DNA from: UBA5109 sp038148755
Lineage (GTDB): Bacteria > Pseudomonadota > Gammaproteobacteria > Pseudomonadales > Pseudohongiellaceae
DNA: 45,258 bases
Assembly: GCA_038148755.1 (NCBI GenBank)
Contig: JAYQWA010000017.1
Span: 1 to 45,258, forward strand
Direction: 5' to 3'
The position numbers and the translations under genes were made by a program. The notes beneath the pieces were generated by a model that had not been told where the DNA came from, ran no database searches, and saw only the letters and a program-made list of their open reading frames with translations. Below, in pieces: positions 25,586 through 34,884 of this stretch (within the stretch, counting starts at the first letter, position 1; each line of letters opens with the position of its first letter).

Positions 25586-26533
25586 CTACGGAATCGCATC
25601 CAGTTCCGCATCATCTTTCTGTGCAGGAATTAAGTCTTCTTTACTGATATGCATGTAGAGCAAGACATTGGCTGCCACATAAATCGAAGAGTAGGTTCCG
25701 ATCACTACACCCACTGTTAGCGCCAGCGCAAAACCACTGATCATTTCCCCGCCCACCAAAAGTAAGGCGATCAAAACCAGCAGCGTTGTCAAAGAAGTGA
25801 TAATCGTTCGACTGAAGGTTTGCGTTATTGAAGTGTTGATTGTTTCAGTTGAATCAACTCCTCTGAGCAAACGAAAGTTTTCACGGATACGATCTGACAC
25901 TACGATGGTATCGTTCAATGAATAACCGACAACCGCTAATACAGCTGCCAACACCGTCAAATCAAAATCGAACTGCATGACCGAGAAAAAACCCAACACA
26001 ATAATGACATCATGCGCTAATGCCACAACCGCACCGACAGCAAATTTAAACTGAAAGCGTAAGGAGATATAAATCATAATCATGATCAGGGCGACCAGCA
26101 TCCCCAGCCCACCCTGTTCACGTAATTCATCACCAACCTGGGCACCGATAAATTCAGAGCGTAATAGCTGGATATCCTGCCCAGAGGCATCTCTTAACAT
26201 CTCTAATACCCGATCACCCGTTTGATTCGACTCTTCCAGCGATACGTTTTCTTCCTGCACATCCTGTATTCTGATGACCACATCGAGGTCACTGCCGAAG
26301 AAAACCACTTCGTAATTTTGGAAACCATTTTGTGCCAGTGTGTTACGGATATCTTCCAGATCAGGTGACTCTTCATATAACAATTCGGCCTGTGTACCAC
26401 CGGTAAAGTCCAGACCAAAGCGCATGCCATTAACAAAAAACGATCCAATAGAAATAATGATAAGAATGGCTGATAAAGCCGTAGCAAACTTGCGCTTGCT
26501 CATGAAGTCGATAGTGTTACTAAAATCTATCAT
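25586..26533 (-). CDS. secF: protein translocase subunit SecF
   Basis: A 315-residue inner-membrane RND-type protein that, with SecD and YajC, uses the proton gradient to help pull proteins out of SecYEG on the periplasmic side. The N-terminal helix is followed by GMRFGLDFTGGTQAELLY, a periplasmic domain, and five more helices including LTVLAAVLAVVGYSLNDTIVVSDRIRENFR and SRTIITSLTTLLVLIALLLVGG. It is the last gene of tgt-yajC-secD-secF, 9 bases after secD. An antiporter remnant lies immediately downstream on the other strand. Confidence 0.96.
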   Translation of the reverse strand: MIDFSNTIDFMSKRKFATALSAILIIISIGSFFVNGMRFGLDFTGGTQAELLYEESPDLEDIRNTLAQNGFQNYEVVFFGSDLDVVIRIQDVQEENVSLEESNQTGDRVLEMLRDASGQDIQLLRSEFIGAQVGDELREQGGLGMLVALIMIMIYISLRFQFKFAVGAVVALAHDVIIVLGFFSVMQFDFDLTVLAAVLAVVGYSLNDTIVVSDRIRENFRLLRGVDSTETINTSITQTFSRTIITSLTTLLVLIALLLVGGEMISGFALALTVGVVIGTYSSIYVAANVLLYMHISKEDLIPAQKDDAELDAIP

Positions 26534-26542
26534 ATGATAACC

Positions 26543-28435
26543 CTACGCTTGATCCGCTGTTTTGACTGTAGTTGGCTGAGGCATTTTAATACCGATAGAA
26601 AGCTTCTCTACTTTCCGTCCACCGTATATCAGATTAATAATGGCGCGTGTTACGACAATAGCCGTAAACATGGAAGTCAAAATACCAATGGACAGGGTCA
26701 CAGCAAAACCTTTCACCGGACCAGTCCCAATGGAATATAAAATAATCGCTACCAGCAAAGTCGTTACATTGGCATCGAGGATCGTAACAAACGCCCGACC
26801 ATAACCGGAGTCAATTGCCTTTTGCACGCTCAAGCCATTCTTGAGCTCTTCCCTGATACGGGCAAAGATCAGCACGTTGGCATCCACGGCCATACCGACA
26901 GTTAATACAATGCCGGCTATGCCAGGTAAAGTCAGCGTAGCACCTATAATCGACATGACCGCGATTAACAAAAACAGGTTTATGGCTAAAGCTACATTCG
27001 CTACCAGACCAAACAGGCGGTAATAAACCACCATAAATAACAACACCAGAGCAAAACCAATTTGTACTGATAAGACACCCCGATCAATATTTTCCTGCCC
27101 CAGACTCGGACCAATCGTGCTTTCTTCAAGGAAGTACATCGGCGCTGCCAGTGCACCAGAGCGAATCAACAAAGCCAGATCATTGGCTTCATTACCCATC
27201 AAACCTGTGATTCTGAATTGTCTGCCCAGCGCTGCCTGGATAGTCGGTGCACTGATCACCCTGACTTCTTCATAGGGTTCAGAGCTGGAAACAATTTCGC
27301 CACTCGGCAGCATTTCAGTCACCGTACGTACTTTGGTTTCACTTAACAGAATAGCCATGTTACGGCCGATATTGCCACGCGTTGCCTCATTCATCTGGCG
27401 GGCACCTGCGGCATCCAGCGTAATGTTTACCTGTGGCAAGGAAGTCTGGGCATCGAAAGTCGCCTGCGCCTGGGTGACACTGTCGCCACCAACAATCAGG
27501 TCATTTTCCAGTGTAAGCGGCAAACCTTCATAATCGTAATCGGTCGTTGTTCCGGGCGCAGCACCCGGCTCAGCTACCAGGTGAAAGCGCAGAGTCGCAA
27601 CTGTTGAAATAATATCTTTGGCTCGTGCTGTATCCTGAATACCAGGTAATTCCACGACGATGCGATCCTGCCCCATACGCTGTACTTTAGGCTCTCTTAC
27701 GCCCAAGGCATCAACCCGGGTTCGCAAGGTTGATAGGTTTTGCTGTAAGGCATAATCCTGCAATAACAAAATGCTGGCTTCGGTCGGCTGATAATACAAA
27801 ATAAATTCGCCACCAATTTCGTCGTTACGATTAATCAGGTCAGGAAATTCATCACCAATCAACCGGTTAGCCGCACTGCGGGTCTCTGCATCATTAAAAC
27901 GAATAACAATACGGTTAAGATCATCAACTTCAATGGGTGGGCGATAACGCAAACGTTCTTCACGCAGCAGGCGACGCATCACGGCAATGGAATCATTAAG
28001 CTGATTACTGACAGCCTGCTCCATATCCACTTCCATCAGGAAGTGCACACCACCACTTAAATCAAGTCCGTAAGCCATGGGACCAGCACCAAATGACTGT
28101 AACCAGCCTGGTGTATTCGGCGCCATATTCTGCGCAACGATATACTCGTCGGGCAAAGACAGTTGTACGATTTCCTGTGCGCGGCGCTGATCATTTTGAT
28201 CCTGTAGCCGAATCAAGCCGGAGCCATCTTCCAGCTCTGCAGAAACATAACTGATACCGTCAGCAATCAGAGCCGCTGCGGCTGTATCTATCGCACTTTG
28301 ATCAACCAGGCCACTGTCATGGGAAATCTGAATGGACGGATCAGGCGGGTAAAAATTAGGTGCGGCATAAACTACCGACAATACAATAACAAACACTATC
28401 AGCAGGTTCTTCCAGAGAGGATATTTATTTAGCAT
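26543..28435 (-). CDS. secD: protein translocase subunit SecD
   Basis: A 630-residue partner of SecF. One N-terminal helix (NLLIVFVIVLSVVYAAPNFYP) is followed by a large periplasmic region with GLDLSGGVHFLMEVDM (residues near 124), DALGVREPKVQRMGQDRIVVELPGIQD, and the head domain. Five more helices follow, including GIAGIVLTVGMAVDANVLIFARIREEL, the proton-path segment with conserved Asp and Arg. Length and order are normal. It is cotranscribed with yajC upstream and secF downstream. Confidence 0.97.
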   Translation of the reverse strand: MLNKYPLWKNLLIVFVIVLSVVYAAPNFYPPDPSIQISHDSGLVDQSAIDTAAAALIADGISYVSAELEDGSGLIRLQDQNDQRRAQEIVQLSLPDEYIVAQNMAPNTPGWLQSFGAGPMAYGLDLSGGVHFLMEVDMEQAVSNQLNDSIAVMRRLLREERLRYRPPIEVDDLNRIVIRFNDAETRSAANRLIGDEFPDLINRNDEIGGEFILYYQPTEASILLLQDYALQQNLSTLRTRVDALGVREPKVQRMGQDRIVVELPGIQDTARAKDIISTVATLRFHLVAEPGAAPGTTTDYDYEGLPLTLENDLIVGGDSVTQAQATFDAQTSLPQVNITLDAAGARQMNEATRGNIGRNMAILLSETKVRTVTEMLPSGEIVSSSEPYEEVRVISAPTIQAALGRQFRITGLMGNEANDLALLIRSGALAAPMYFLEESTIGPSLGQENIDRGVLSVQIGFALVLLFMVVYYRLFGLVANVALAINLFLLIAVMSIIGATLTLPGIAGIVLTVGMAVDANVLIFARIREELKNGLSVQKAIDSGYGRAFVTILDANVTTLLVAIILYSIGTGPVKGFAVTLSIGILTSMFTAIVVTRAIINLIYGGRKVEKLSIGIKMPQPTTVKTADQA

Positions 28436-28478
28436 GCATCAGTAACCGGTTGTTATTAGTCAGTGTAATACTGCTGTT

Positions 28479-28823
28479 TTACTTTTTATCTTCAATCGAC
28501 TTGATTGTACCCTTCGGCAATACAGCAGATACTGAGGACTTTTGCATTTTCAGCTCCACATTGTCAGCAACCACGATAGCGACATATTGCTCATCAACTT
28601 TGGTCACCTTGCCCAGAATGCCACCTGCGGTAATGACTTCATCACCTTTGCCAATCGCCTCAATCAGCGCCTTATGCTCTTTTGCCCGTTTCGACTGCGG
28701 ACGAATAAGCATGAAATAAAAAATCAGAATAAAACCGCCCAGAAAAATAAAACTGGTCCAGGGGCTTTGCTGGGCTGCGCCGTTAGCGGCTTGTGCATAT
28801 GCGGAGCTGATAAAAAAATCCAT
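28479..28823 (-). CDS. yajC: preprotein translocase subunit YajC
   Basis: A 114-residue single-span inner-membrane protein that associates with SecDF. The N-terminus contains an alanine-rich stretch (SSAYAQAANGAAQQSP) and the helix FIFLGGFILIFYFMLIRPQSKRAKEH. The soluble part contains IGKGDEVITAGGILGKVTKVDEQYVAIVVADNVELKMQKSSV, the family signature. It lies between tgt (36 bases) and secD (43 bases). Confidence 0.96.
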   Translation of the reverse strand: MDFFISSAYAQAANGAAQQSPWTSFIFLGGFILIFYFMLIRPQSKRAKEHKALIEAIGKGDEVITAGGILGKVTKVDEQYVAIVVADNVELKMQKSSVSAVLPKGTIKSIEDKK

Positions 28824-28859
28824 AATATCGCCTTAAAAGTTATAAATAATCAGTTTTCG

Positions 28860-29969
28860 TTAGTGGCTGGCTGGTTCGCCTTGAGCCTCATAGAAGCCGC
28901 GTTTAAAGGCGGCCAATGTACCTTGTTCTATAGCACCGCGCAAATCAGCCATTAAGCTTTGATAGTAGTGTAAATTATGTATGGTATTTAATTGTGCTCC
29001 CAGCATTTCTTTACACTTGTCCATGTGATGTAAATAAGACCGGGAAAAGTTTTTACAAGTGTAGCAGGTACAATTTTTATCCAGCGGCGCCAGATCATCT
29101 TTAAATTGGGCGTTTCTGAGCTTCAGCACACCTTCAGAGGTGAAAATATGCGCATTTCTGGCATTTCGCGTTGGCATGACGCAATCAAACATATCAATGC
29201 CCCGGCTGACAGCCTCCACCAGATCAGATGGCGTACCAACACCCATCAGATAGCGCGGCCTATCTGCTGGCAAATGCCCGACCAAATTATCCAGCACAAG
29301 CATCATTTCGTCTTTAGGCTCGCCGACAGACAAACCACCAATCGCATATCCGTCAAAACCAATTTCCAGTAAGGCATCAAGAGATTCCCGTCGTAAATCC
29401 GGATACATACCACCCTGTACAATACCGAATAAGGCAGCTTTGCTCTCCGCATGAGCAGCTTTACAGCGCTTTGCCCAGCGCATGGACAATTCCATGGAAT
29501 CCCTGGCCTGTTCTTTTGTAGCAGGGTATGGCGTACATTCATCAAAAGCCATGACGATATCCGCGCCCAGGTCACGCTGAACTTCGATGGCCTTTTCCGG
29601 GCTTAGGAAAACTTTATCGCCATCTATTGGTGAACGAAACTCCACGCCCTCTTCTGAAATTTTACGCAGGTCGCCCAGGCTGAACACCTGAAAACCACCG
29701 GAGTCAGTCAGAATCGGTTTATTCCAGGCCATAAAGTCATGCAGGTCACCATGTTTTTTAATAACCTCAGTCCCCGGCCTCAACATCAGATGAAAAGTAT
29801 TACCCAGTAGAATTTCAGCGCCAGTCTCGGCAATCTGGACAGGTGACAACCCTTTAACTGAACCATAGGTGCCAACCGGCATGAAAGCAGGAGTATGCAC
29901 CTCACCACGCACAAAAGTCATACAGGCACGACGGGCTTCGCCATCTGTTGTACTGATTGAAAATTTCAC
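28860..29969 (-). CDS. tgt: tRNA-guanine transglycosylase (queuine)
   Basis: A 369-residue enzyme that exchanges G34 for preQ1 in tRNAs with GUN anticodons, the first tRNA-bound step of queuosine synthesis. Recognisable blocks are ILTDSGGFQVFSLGDLRKISEEGV (with the general acid Asp), MAFDECTPYP, GGLSVGEPKDEM, and the nucleophile region FDCVMPTRNARNA. The zinc site is CTCYTCKNFSRSYLHHM. It begins tgt-yajC-secD-secF. The partner queA, usually just upstream, is 6.5 kb away here. Confidence 0.97.
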   Translation of the reverse strand: MKFSISTTDGEARRACMTFVRGEVHTPAFMPVGTYGSVKGLSPVQIAETGAEILLGNTFHLMLRPGTEVIKKHGDLHDFMAWNKPILTDSGGFQVFSLGDLRKISEEGVEFRSPIDGDKVFLSPEKAIEVQRDLGADIVMAFDECTPYPATKEQARDSMELSMRWAKRCKAAHAESKAALFGIVQGGMYPDLRRESLDALLEIGFDGYAIGGLSVGEPKDEMMLVLDNLVGHLPADRPRYLMGVGTPSDLVEAVSRGIDMFDCVMPTRNARNAHIFTSEGVLKLRNAQFKDDLAPLDKNCTCYTCKNFSRSYLHHMDKCKEMLGAQLNTIHNLHYYQSLMADLRGAIEQGTLAAFKRGFYEAQGEPASH

Positions 29970-29995
29970 TGGTATTTATACTCTTTTTAATAAAA

Positions 29996-30023
29996 GAAAA
30001 GGAAGTGTTCACACTTCCTTTTC
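29996..30023 (-). terminator. terminator between the MBL lipoprotein gene and tgt
   Basis: A near-perfect palindrome, GAAAAGGAAGTG...CACTTCCTTTTC, with a tight loop. In the minus direction it is followed by TTTTATT, a U tract. It should stop transcription from the upstream lipoprotein gene (stop at 30086) and means that tgt needs its own promoter. Confidence 0.8.
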
Positions 30024-30085
30024 TATGAGTTATTCGGACAATATCCGCTCTTTACCAGAAACAGACATTGCTTCAATACACTGAT

Positions 30086-31027
30086 TTAAGGGGGTGGCTC
30101 ACCCTGAAGTAAATAAGGAGGCAAAGTATTTGTAATCTCTGCAGGAACACCTAAGGGACCTGGGCCGACAATTCCAAACCCTGGACCACGAGTCCACCAC
30201 AAAAAAGTAGGCGCATAATCAGGGAAGCGTTCAGCCATTATTGGCGCAAAGTCACGCAAAGGAACTCCTGGTTGAGCGATTTCAGAATAAACGTCCATAT
30301 AGTTTATTGCTTCATCCAACAATTCAGGTCCACCACTAGGACCGTGTCCGGGATAAACCGTAGTTACAGGAGAAATCGTTTGTGCCAACTCTAGTGCATT
30401 TTTCCAACTAGACGGGTTATTTAAATCTGCAAAATAAGGATGCATCTTGGAAAAGATTAAGTCACCTGTAATTAGGGCTTCTAATGAAGGAATGTAAAAT
30501 ATAGTCGCATTCATTGTTTCTGCAGGTGGTAAATCCATAAATTGAATTTCATACCCTTCAATAGAAATATTATTACCTTCTAACAATGCAGGGATGACTG
30601 GTCGTATTGGAAGCTGAGAACCATAGAGTGGCTCCCAGTGAACCCATTTGGATTGAAACTGTGTAGAGATTTCATCAATTACTGGTTGGCGTGCAACCAC
30701 ACTTACATTGGGAAAAGCGTCAACAATGGGGGCAAGCCCCATATAGTGATCGGGGTGACCATGTGTCAGTAAAATATGTGTAAGCTCCCGGCCACTTTCT
30801 TTTATTTTTATTGCAAGAGTTTCGCCATCACCAAGTAGCCAGGGAGAGTCGATGAGAATGGCCTCATTTTCACCAAGTAGTAAATATGAATTCTCACCAA
30901 TACCACTGAGCTGACCTGTATATACTTCAAGCTCAATGCCATTCGGCTCAGCCGCACAGGCACCAAGCTGAAAGGAAAAAATAGTTAACAGCAGCGGAAA
31001 AGCAAATGTTTTTCTAAATAATCTCAT
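30086..31027 (-). CDS. MBL-fold hydrolase lipoprotein
   Basis: A 313-residue metallo-beta-lactamase-fold protein with a lipoprotein signal (hydrophobic run, then LGAC with Cys24), so it should be anchored on the periplasmic side of a membrane. The motif is intact at residues 89-94 (HGHPDH), and Asp189 (TGDLIF) and the late His in YPGHGPSGG are present. At the position of the third ligand, where related proteins have His, I read Met172 in ETMNATIFY. The substrate is unknown; relatives include lactonases and detoxifying hydrolases. It is divergent in kind from the secreted MBL at 1032-2024. It is flanked by a terminator downstream and mdh upstream on the same strand, and no close operon partner is seen. 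Confidence 0.85.
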   Translation of the reverse strand: MRLFRKTFAFPLLLTIFSFQLGACAAEPNGIELEVYTGQLSGIGENSYLLLGENEAILIDSPWLLGDGETLAIKIKESGRELTHILLTHGHPDHYMGLAPIVDAFPNVSVVARQPVIDEISTQFQSKWVHWEPLYGSQLPIRPVIPALLEGNNISIEGYEIQFMDLPPAETMNATIFYIPSLEALITGDLIFSKMHPYFADLNNPSSWKNALELAQTISPVTTVYPGHGPSGGPELLDEAINYMDVYSEIAQPGVPLRDFAPIMAERFPDYAPTFLWWTRGPGFGIVGPGPLGVPAEITNTLPPYLLQGEPPP

Positions 31028-31204
31028 TTTAAATTGCCTCTTAAGTTATTCTTATATATATGGTTGCCGAGTCTTACTGCTCACCAGGGTTATATTACTG
31101 CACTTAAAGTATTGCCGGTCACTATGCAACTACTTGCTAAGTAGAATTAGCAGTCCAAGAGATTTTAGCAATTGAGCACTATTACTTCGCTTCAGGCTCT
31201 AGCA

Positions 31205-31238
31205 AAGGTCTCAGGATAGAAAATCACTCTGAGACCTT
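31205..31238 (-). terminator. hairpin downstream of mdh
   Basis: A perfect 10-bp stem, AAGGTCTCAG (31205-31214) with CTGAGACCTT (31229-31238), has a 14-base loop and lies just past the mdh stop on the minus strand. The following bases (TGCTAG) lack a T tract, so it may be a weak or Rho-assisted terminator or an mRNA 3'-end stabiliser. Confidence 0.6.
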
Positions 31239-31245
31239 CGCAATT

Positions 31246-32223
31246 TTAAGGGAACAAATGTGAAACGCCATCACGCTCTTCTGATAACTCAGTTTCTGTT
31301 GCTCTCATCAATTCCTGACTAAAATCATTAACATTGAGTCCTTGTATGATGGTGTATTTGCCATTCTCACAAGTCACCGGGAATGAATAGATCAAGCCTT
31401 CGGCGATACCATAACTGCCATCACTGGGGATACCCATGCTGACAATCTTGCCATTGGTTCCCAGAGCCCAGTCACGCATATGCTCAATGGCTGCGTTAGC
31501 TGCTGAGGCAGCACTGGAAAGGCCTCGTGCTTTAATAATTGCTGCACCACGTTGCTGAACAGTTGGGATAAAATCATTAACAACCCAGTCTTTGTCTACC
31601 AGCTCAGTGGCCTTGGTGCCGGCAACCGTACAATGGTGAATATCGGGATACTGGGTTGCACTGTGGTTACCCCAGATGATCATGCCTTCTACATCAGAGC
31701 TGTGCTTGCCGGTTTTTTCTGCCAGCTGCGCCATGGCGCGGTTATGGTCAAGACGGGTCATGGCAGTGAACTGACCAGGATCCAGATCAGGGGCATTGCG
31801 ATAAGCAATCAGGGCATTGGTGTTGGCAGGGTTACCAACCACAATCACTTTGACGTCGCGACTGGCATTATCATTGATCGCCTTGCCCTGTACTGAGAAG
31901 ATCGCTGCATTGGCTTCCAGCAAATCTTTACGTTCCATACCCGGTCCACGAGGACGAGCACCAACCAGCAGACAATAATCAGCATCTTTAAAGGCAACAT
32001 TTGGATCATCAGTTTGTACGATGCCGTGTACTAGTGGGAAAGCACAGTCATCAATTTCCATTGCTGTACCTTTTAAGGCTTCCAGTGCCGGAGTAATTTC
32101 CAAAAGTTGAAGAATAACCGGTTGGTCTGGTCCAAGCATGGCGCCAGATGCAATTCTGAATAAAAGTGAGTAACTGATTTGTCCGGCAGCCCCTGTGACT
32201 GCAACCCGTACAGGTGATTTCAT
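31246..32223 (-). CDS. mdh: malate dehydrogenase (NAD)
   Basis: A 325-residue malate dehydrogenase interconverting malate and oxaloacetate in the TCA cycle. The N-terminal Rossmann motif VAVTGAAGQISYSLLFRIASG, NPANTNALIA, and the substrate loop region MTRLDHNRAMAQLA with IIWGNHSATQYPDIH (catalytic His) are clear. The length and the extended QISYSLLFR start match the type found in many beta- and gammaproteobacteria rather than the shorter E. coli type. It is a single gene on the minus strand, with a terminator-like hairpin after it. Confidence 0.97.
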   Translation of the reverse strand: MKSPVRVAVTGAAGQISYSLLFRIASGAMLGPDQPVILQLLEITPALEALKGTAMEIDDCAFPLVHGIVQTDDPNVAFKDADYCLLVGARPRGPGMERKDLLEANAAIFSVQGKAINDNASRDVKVIVVGNPANTNALIAYRNAPDLDPGQFTAMTRLDHNRAMAQLAEKTGKHSSDVEGMIIWGNHSATQYPDIHHCTVAGTKATELVDKDWVVNDFIPTVQQRGAAIIKARGLSSAASAANAAIEHMRDWALGTNGKIVSMGIPSDGSYGIAEGLIYSFPVTCENGKYTIIQGLNVNDFSQELMRATETELSEERDGVSHLFP

Positions 32224-32407
32224 TGATGGGATCCCTTTAGCGTAATTATAAAAATAGTATCAAGACAGCGCCGAAAAAATACTGCTGGCGACGCGAGCGC
32301 GCGATTATAGCAAATTTTCAATTCATGGACAGCTGAAGCATTAATTCAGTGAAACAAAATAAAAACACCACCTGTTGCCCTAAACTGCGCGCAGCATCCA
32401 TTTCCAA

Positions 32408-32442
32408 CAATAGACATCCCCGACTGGCAGGGATGTCTATTG
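32408..32442. terminator. 13-bp hairpin downstream of the TonB receptor gene
   Basis: CAATAGACATCCC (32408-32420) pairs perfectly with GGGATGTCTATTG (32430-32442) around a 9-base loop. It lies 60 bases past the receptor stop on the minus strand and upstream of mdh. There is no clear T tract, so it may be a Rho-aided terminator or an mRNA-stabilising hairpin. The rest of the 279-base gap holds nothing else I can name. Confidence 0.6.
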
Positions 32443-32502
32443 AAGCAGAAGAAAACTATCCGGTTTTTCTTCGAAGTGGCAGATTCAAGGACCTGGCAGC
32501 CA

Positions 32503-34623
32503 TCAGAAACGACCACTGACTGTTACACTTGCATTAAGAGGAACACCAACAGTTGCCTGGTGAGTGCTATGAGCGTTCGGGAAATACAGCTCATCAGTCA
32601 GATTCTCAATATTGAGCTGAAGTCGAAGTTTTTCTGAAACATCATAGTAAACTGCTACATCTACACGGGTATAGCTCGGCAATTCAGCGCTATTACTGTT
32701 ATCGATGTAACTATCATCCTGGTAGGTCAAACCAAGTGCCAGGCCCAGGTTATTGCTGGCCTGGAAAGTATTCCATAATGAAAACATGTTTTCCGGCAGT
32801 TCCCGCGGCCGCAAACCCGTTGGTCCAGATCGATCAACCTGTTCACCATCAAGATAGCTGTAGCCTGCAGATACATACCAGCTATCAATTAACTGGCCCT
32901 GTAGCTGAATCTCGAAACCACTAATTTCAGAATCAATCACATCCAGTGTGTCAGGGTCTGCGTCTGCTACCTGTGGGGAACTTTGTTGAATTTCAAAAAT
33001 AGCTGCAGTCAAACTTAGCCCTTGACTGAAATCCCATTTCACTCCGCCTTCAAGATTCTCGAACGTATCCGGATCCAGTTGGTTATTACTGCCATTGATA
33101 TTGGCAAATTGTTCACCACTGCGTGGCAGGAACGACTCACTGTAGCTTCCATAGATTGAAACGTTTTCCACTGGTTTAAAGACAACACCAAGGCGCGGCG
33201 TTATTTCTTCATCTTTTCGACTTCTGCTTTCATTGGCAATCACATTGAACACTTGAATATCGAAGCTGTCAAAACGCGCTCCGAGAATCACATCCAGCTT
33301 ATCGTGAAGTGAAATTTCGTCCTGCATATAAAACGAAAATACATCGATATTTACTCGTGTATCATCATTGATATCGGTAGTGAAACTATTCGTTGTCGCA
33401 ACTCCGGAAGAGTTAACACCGACTCCTCCTCTCAACATCAGAGGGCGGGATATTGAAAAGATTTCATTGTCATCCGAGCTCGTGTTCCAGAATGAATTGT
33501 ATCGATCCTGATCTGATGAAGTACCTATATATTCAGCACCGGCAATGACAGTGTGATTAACACTGCCAGTAGCAAACTCACGAATCAGATTGCCCGACAG
33601 AATCATGTTTTCTCGTTGTGTTGTATCCAGATAACCATCCAGCGTTACTTCATTTGGAGTAAGTGACTGATCATAAGCTGATGCATAAAAGTTCTGATAG
33701 AGTTTGTCATAATCACCATAGAAAACACTAAAATTTCCTTTTAGCGTATCCGAGAATTCATGCTCTAAAGCTGCTCGCAGCAAATGGGCTTCCAGTTCTG
33801 TTGAGTTCAGGGCTGGATCAGCGAAAATGATCTCCTGGAATGCTTCTACTGGTCGACCATCGGCACCCGTAGGAATACCGCGATCAATAAAACGTTGATG
33901 ATCAACATATTCATAGGAAAGATCGATGCTTGTCTTCGGGCTTAACTGGAATTTTATAGTTGGGTTGAAACCAAATCGCTCACCATCATAGAAATCCCGC
34001 TGGTTGTTAGGACGTTCATAAAAGGCATTGATTCGTAAAGCGGAATCAGCACTGGTATCGAAATTACTGTCGATCTGCAAACTGTATTCGCCATAGCTGT
34101 CAACGCCGGCCTGGTAGTTTGTGAAATTTTCACCAATTAACCCCTTCTTGGTGACACGATTCAATATTCCACCAGTTCCACCACGCCCGAATAAAAGGGC
34201 ATTCGGTCCCCGTAAAATTTCCACCTGCTCCAGATTGTATAGTGGACGGTAATACTGAACATCATCCCTTGCACCATCAATATAGAAATCAGCTGTTGAA
34301 CGTACACCACGGAATACCACGGCATCACGGTGTCCTTCTCCCTGCGAGGTACTGACTCCGGGGGTATAGTTAATGATGTCACCGATAGCAGTAAAACCCT
34401 GTAATCTGATCTGGTCAGCAGTCACAATAGACAGACTCTGGGGGACATCAATGATCGGCGTTGGTGTTCTGAGCGCATTTACCTGGTCTCTTTCCAGATA
34501 CTCTCCCCTGACCATCATTTCTGTGATACTTCTGTGTTCTGAGTCTTGTGCATTAACCATAGGTACGCTGCATACAAATACAATTGCCGTTAAAGTGGAC
34601 TGCCTGCCTGGAAATAATTTCAT
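32503..34623 (-). CDS. TonB-dependent siderophore receptor
   Basis: A 706-residue outer-membrane receptor, close to the catecholate/ferrichrome class, that imports an iron chelate using energy from TonB. A signal peptide (LTAIVFVCSVPMVNAQ) is followed by a plug domain (IIDVPQSLSIVTADQIRLQGF...INYTPGVSTSQGEGHRDAVVFRGV, DFYIDGARDDVQYYRP, LEQVEILRGPNALLFGRGGTGGILNRVTKKG). The 22-strand barrel ends in NAHSTHQATVGVPLNASVTVSGRF, with the terminal Phe expected of an outer-membrane protein. No N-terminal signalling (STN) domain is present. Iron control is expected from the Fur-like box upstream. The siderophore is not identifiable, and no siderophore synthesis genes are nearby. Confidence 0.94.
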   Translation of the reverse strand: MKLFPGRQSTLTAIVFVCSVPMVNAQDSEHRSITEMMVRGEYLERDQVNALRTPTPIIDVPQSLSIVTADQIRLQGFTAIGDIINYTPGVSTSQGEGHRDAVVFRGVRSTADFYIDGARDDVQYYRPLYNLEQVEILRGPNALLFGRGGTGGILNRVTKKGLIGENFTNYQAGVDSYGEYSLQIDSNFDTSADSALRINAFYERPNNQRDFYDGERFGFNPTIKFQLSPKTSIDLSYEYVDHQRFIDRGIPTGADGRPVEAFQEIIFADPALNSTELEAHLLRAALEHEFSDTLKGNFSVFYGDYDKLYQNFYASAYDQSLTPNEVTLDGYLDTTQRENMILSGNLIREFATGSVNHTVIAGAEYIGTSSDQDRYNSFWNTSSDDNEIFSISRPLMLRGGVGVNSSGVATTNSFTTDINDDTRVNIDVFSFYMQDEISLHDKLDVILGARFDSFDIQVFNVIANESRSRKDEEITPRLGVVFKPVENVSIYGSYSESFLPRSGEQFANINGSNNQLDPDTFENLEGGVKWDFSQGLSLTAAIFEIQQSSPQVADADPDTLDVIDSEISGFEIQLQGQLIDSWYVSAGYSYLDGEQVDRSGPTGLRPRELPENMFSLWNTFQASNNLGLALGLTYQDDSYIDNSNSAELPSYTRVDVAVYYDVSEKLRLQLNIENLTDELYFPNAHSTHQATVGVPLNASVTVSGRF

Positions 34624-34676
34624 AACTTCTGTGATCTTGAATTATTAAGTGCGGGCAATTCTAGGCTATATATAAA

Positions 34677-34691
34677 TGATAATCAATTTCA
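34677..34691 (-). promoter_or_regulatory. Fur box upstream of the siderophore receptor gene
   Basis: TGATAAT-C-AATTTCA fits the 7-1-7 Fur consensus (TGATAAT-N-ATTATCA) at 12 of 14 arm positions and is set in AT-rich DNA about 54 bases upstream of the receptor ATG. It should repress the gene when iron is plentiful. The same gap (34624-34884) also carries the start region of pyk on the other strand. Confidence 0.65.
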
Positions 34692-34884
34692 TTTAGATTA
34701 TTGTTTATAAAGTTTTGGTCAATCAAGAAGCTCTCTATGTTTTTTACTTAAATGCTTATTGCCAAATCAGCCGAAGCAGCAAATACTTTTCTGTAAACCG
34801 CAAAAATACTGCCTTGCAGTCCAGCTCTCTGTTAAAATCATCATTACTTCTGTACAGCAATCAGCTCATCTAACGGACGCATTC

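Noticed and set aside
34759..34884. A 42-residue N-terminal extension of pyruvate kinase
   Set aside because: It begins at a TTG and precedes the universally conserved start of the family; the ATG at 34885 is normal.
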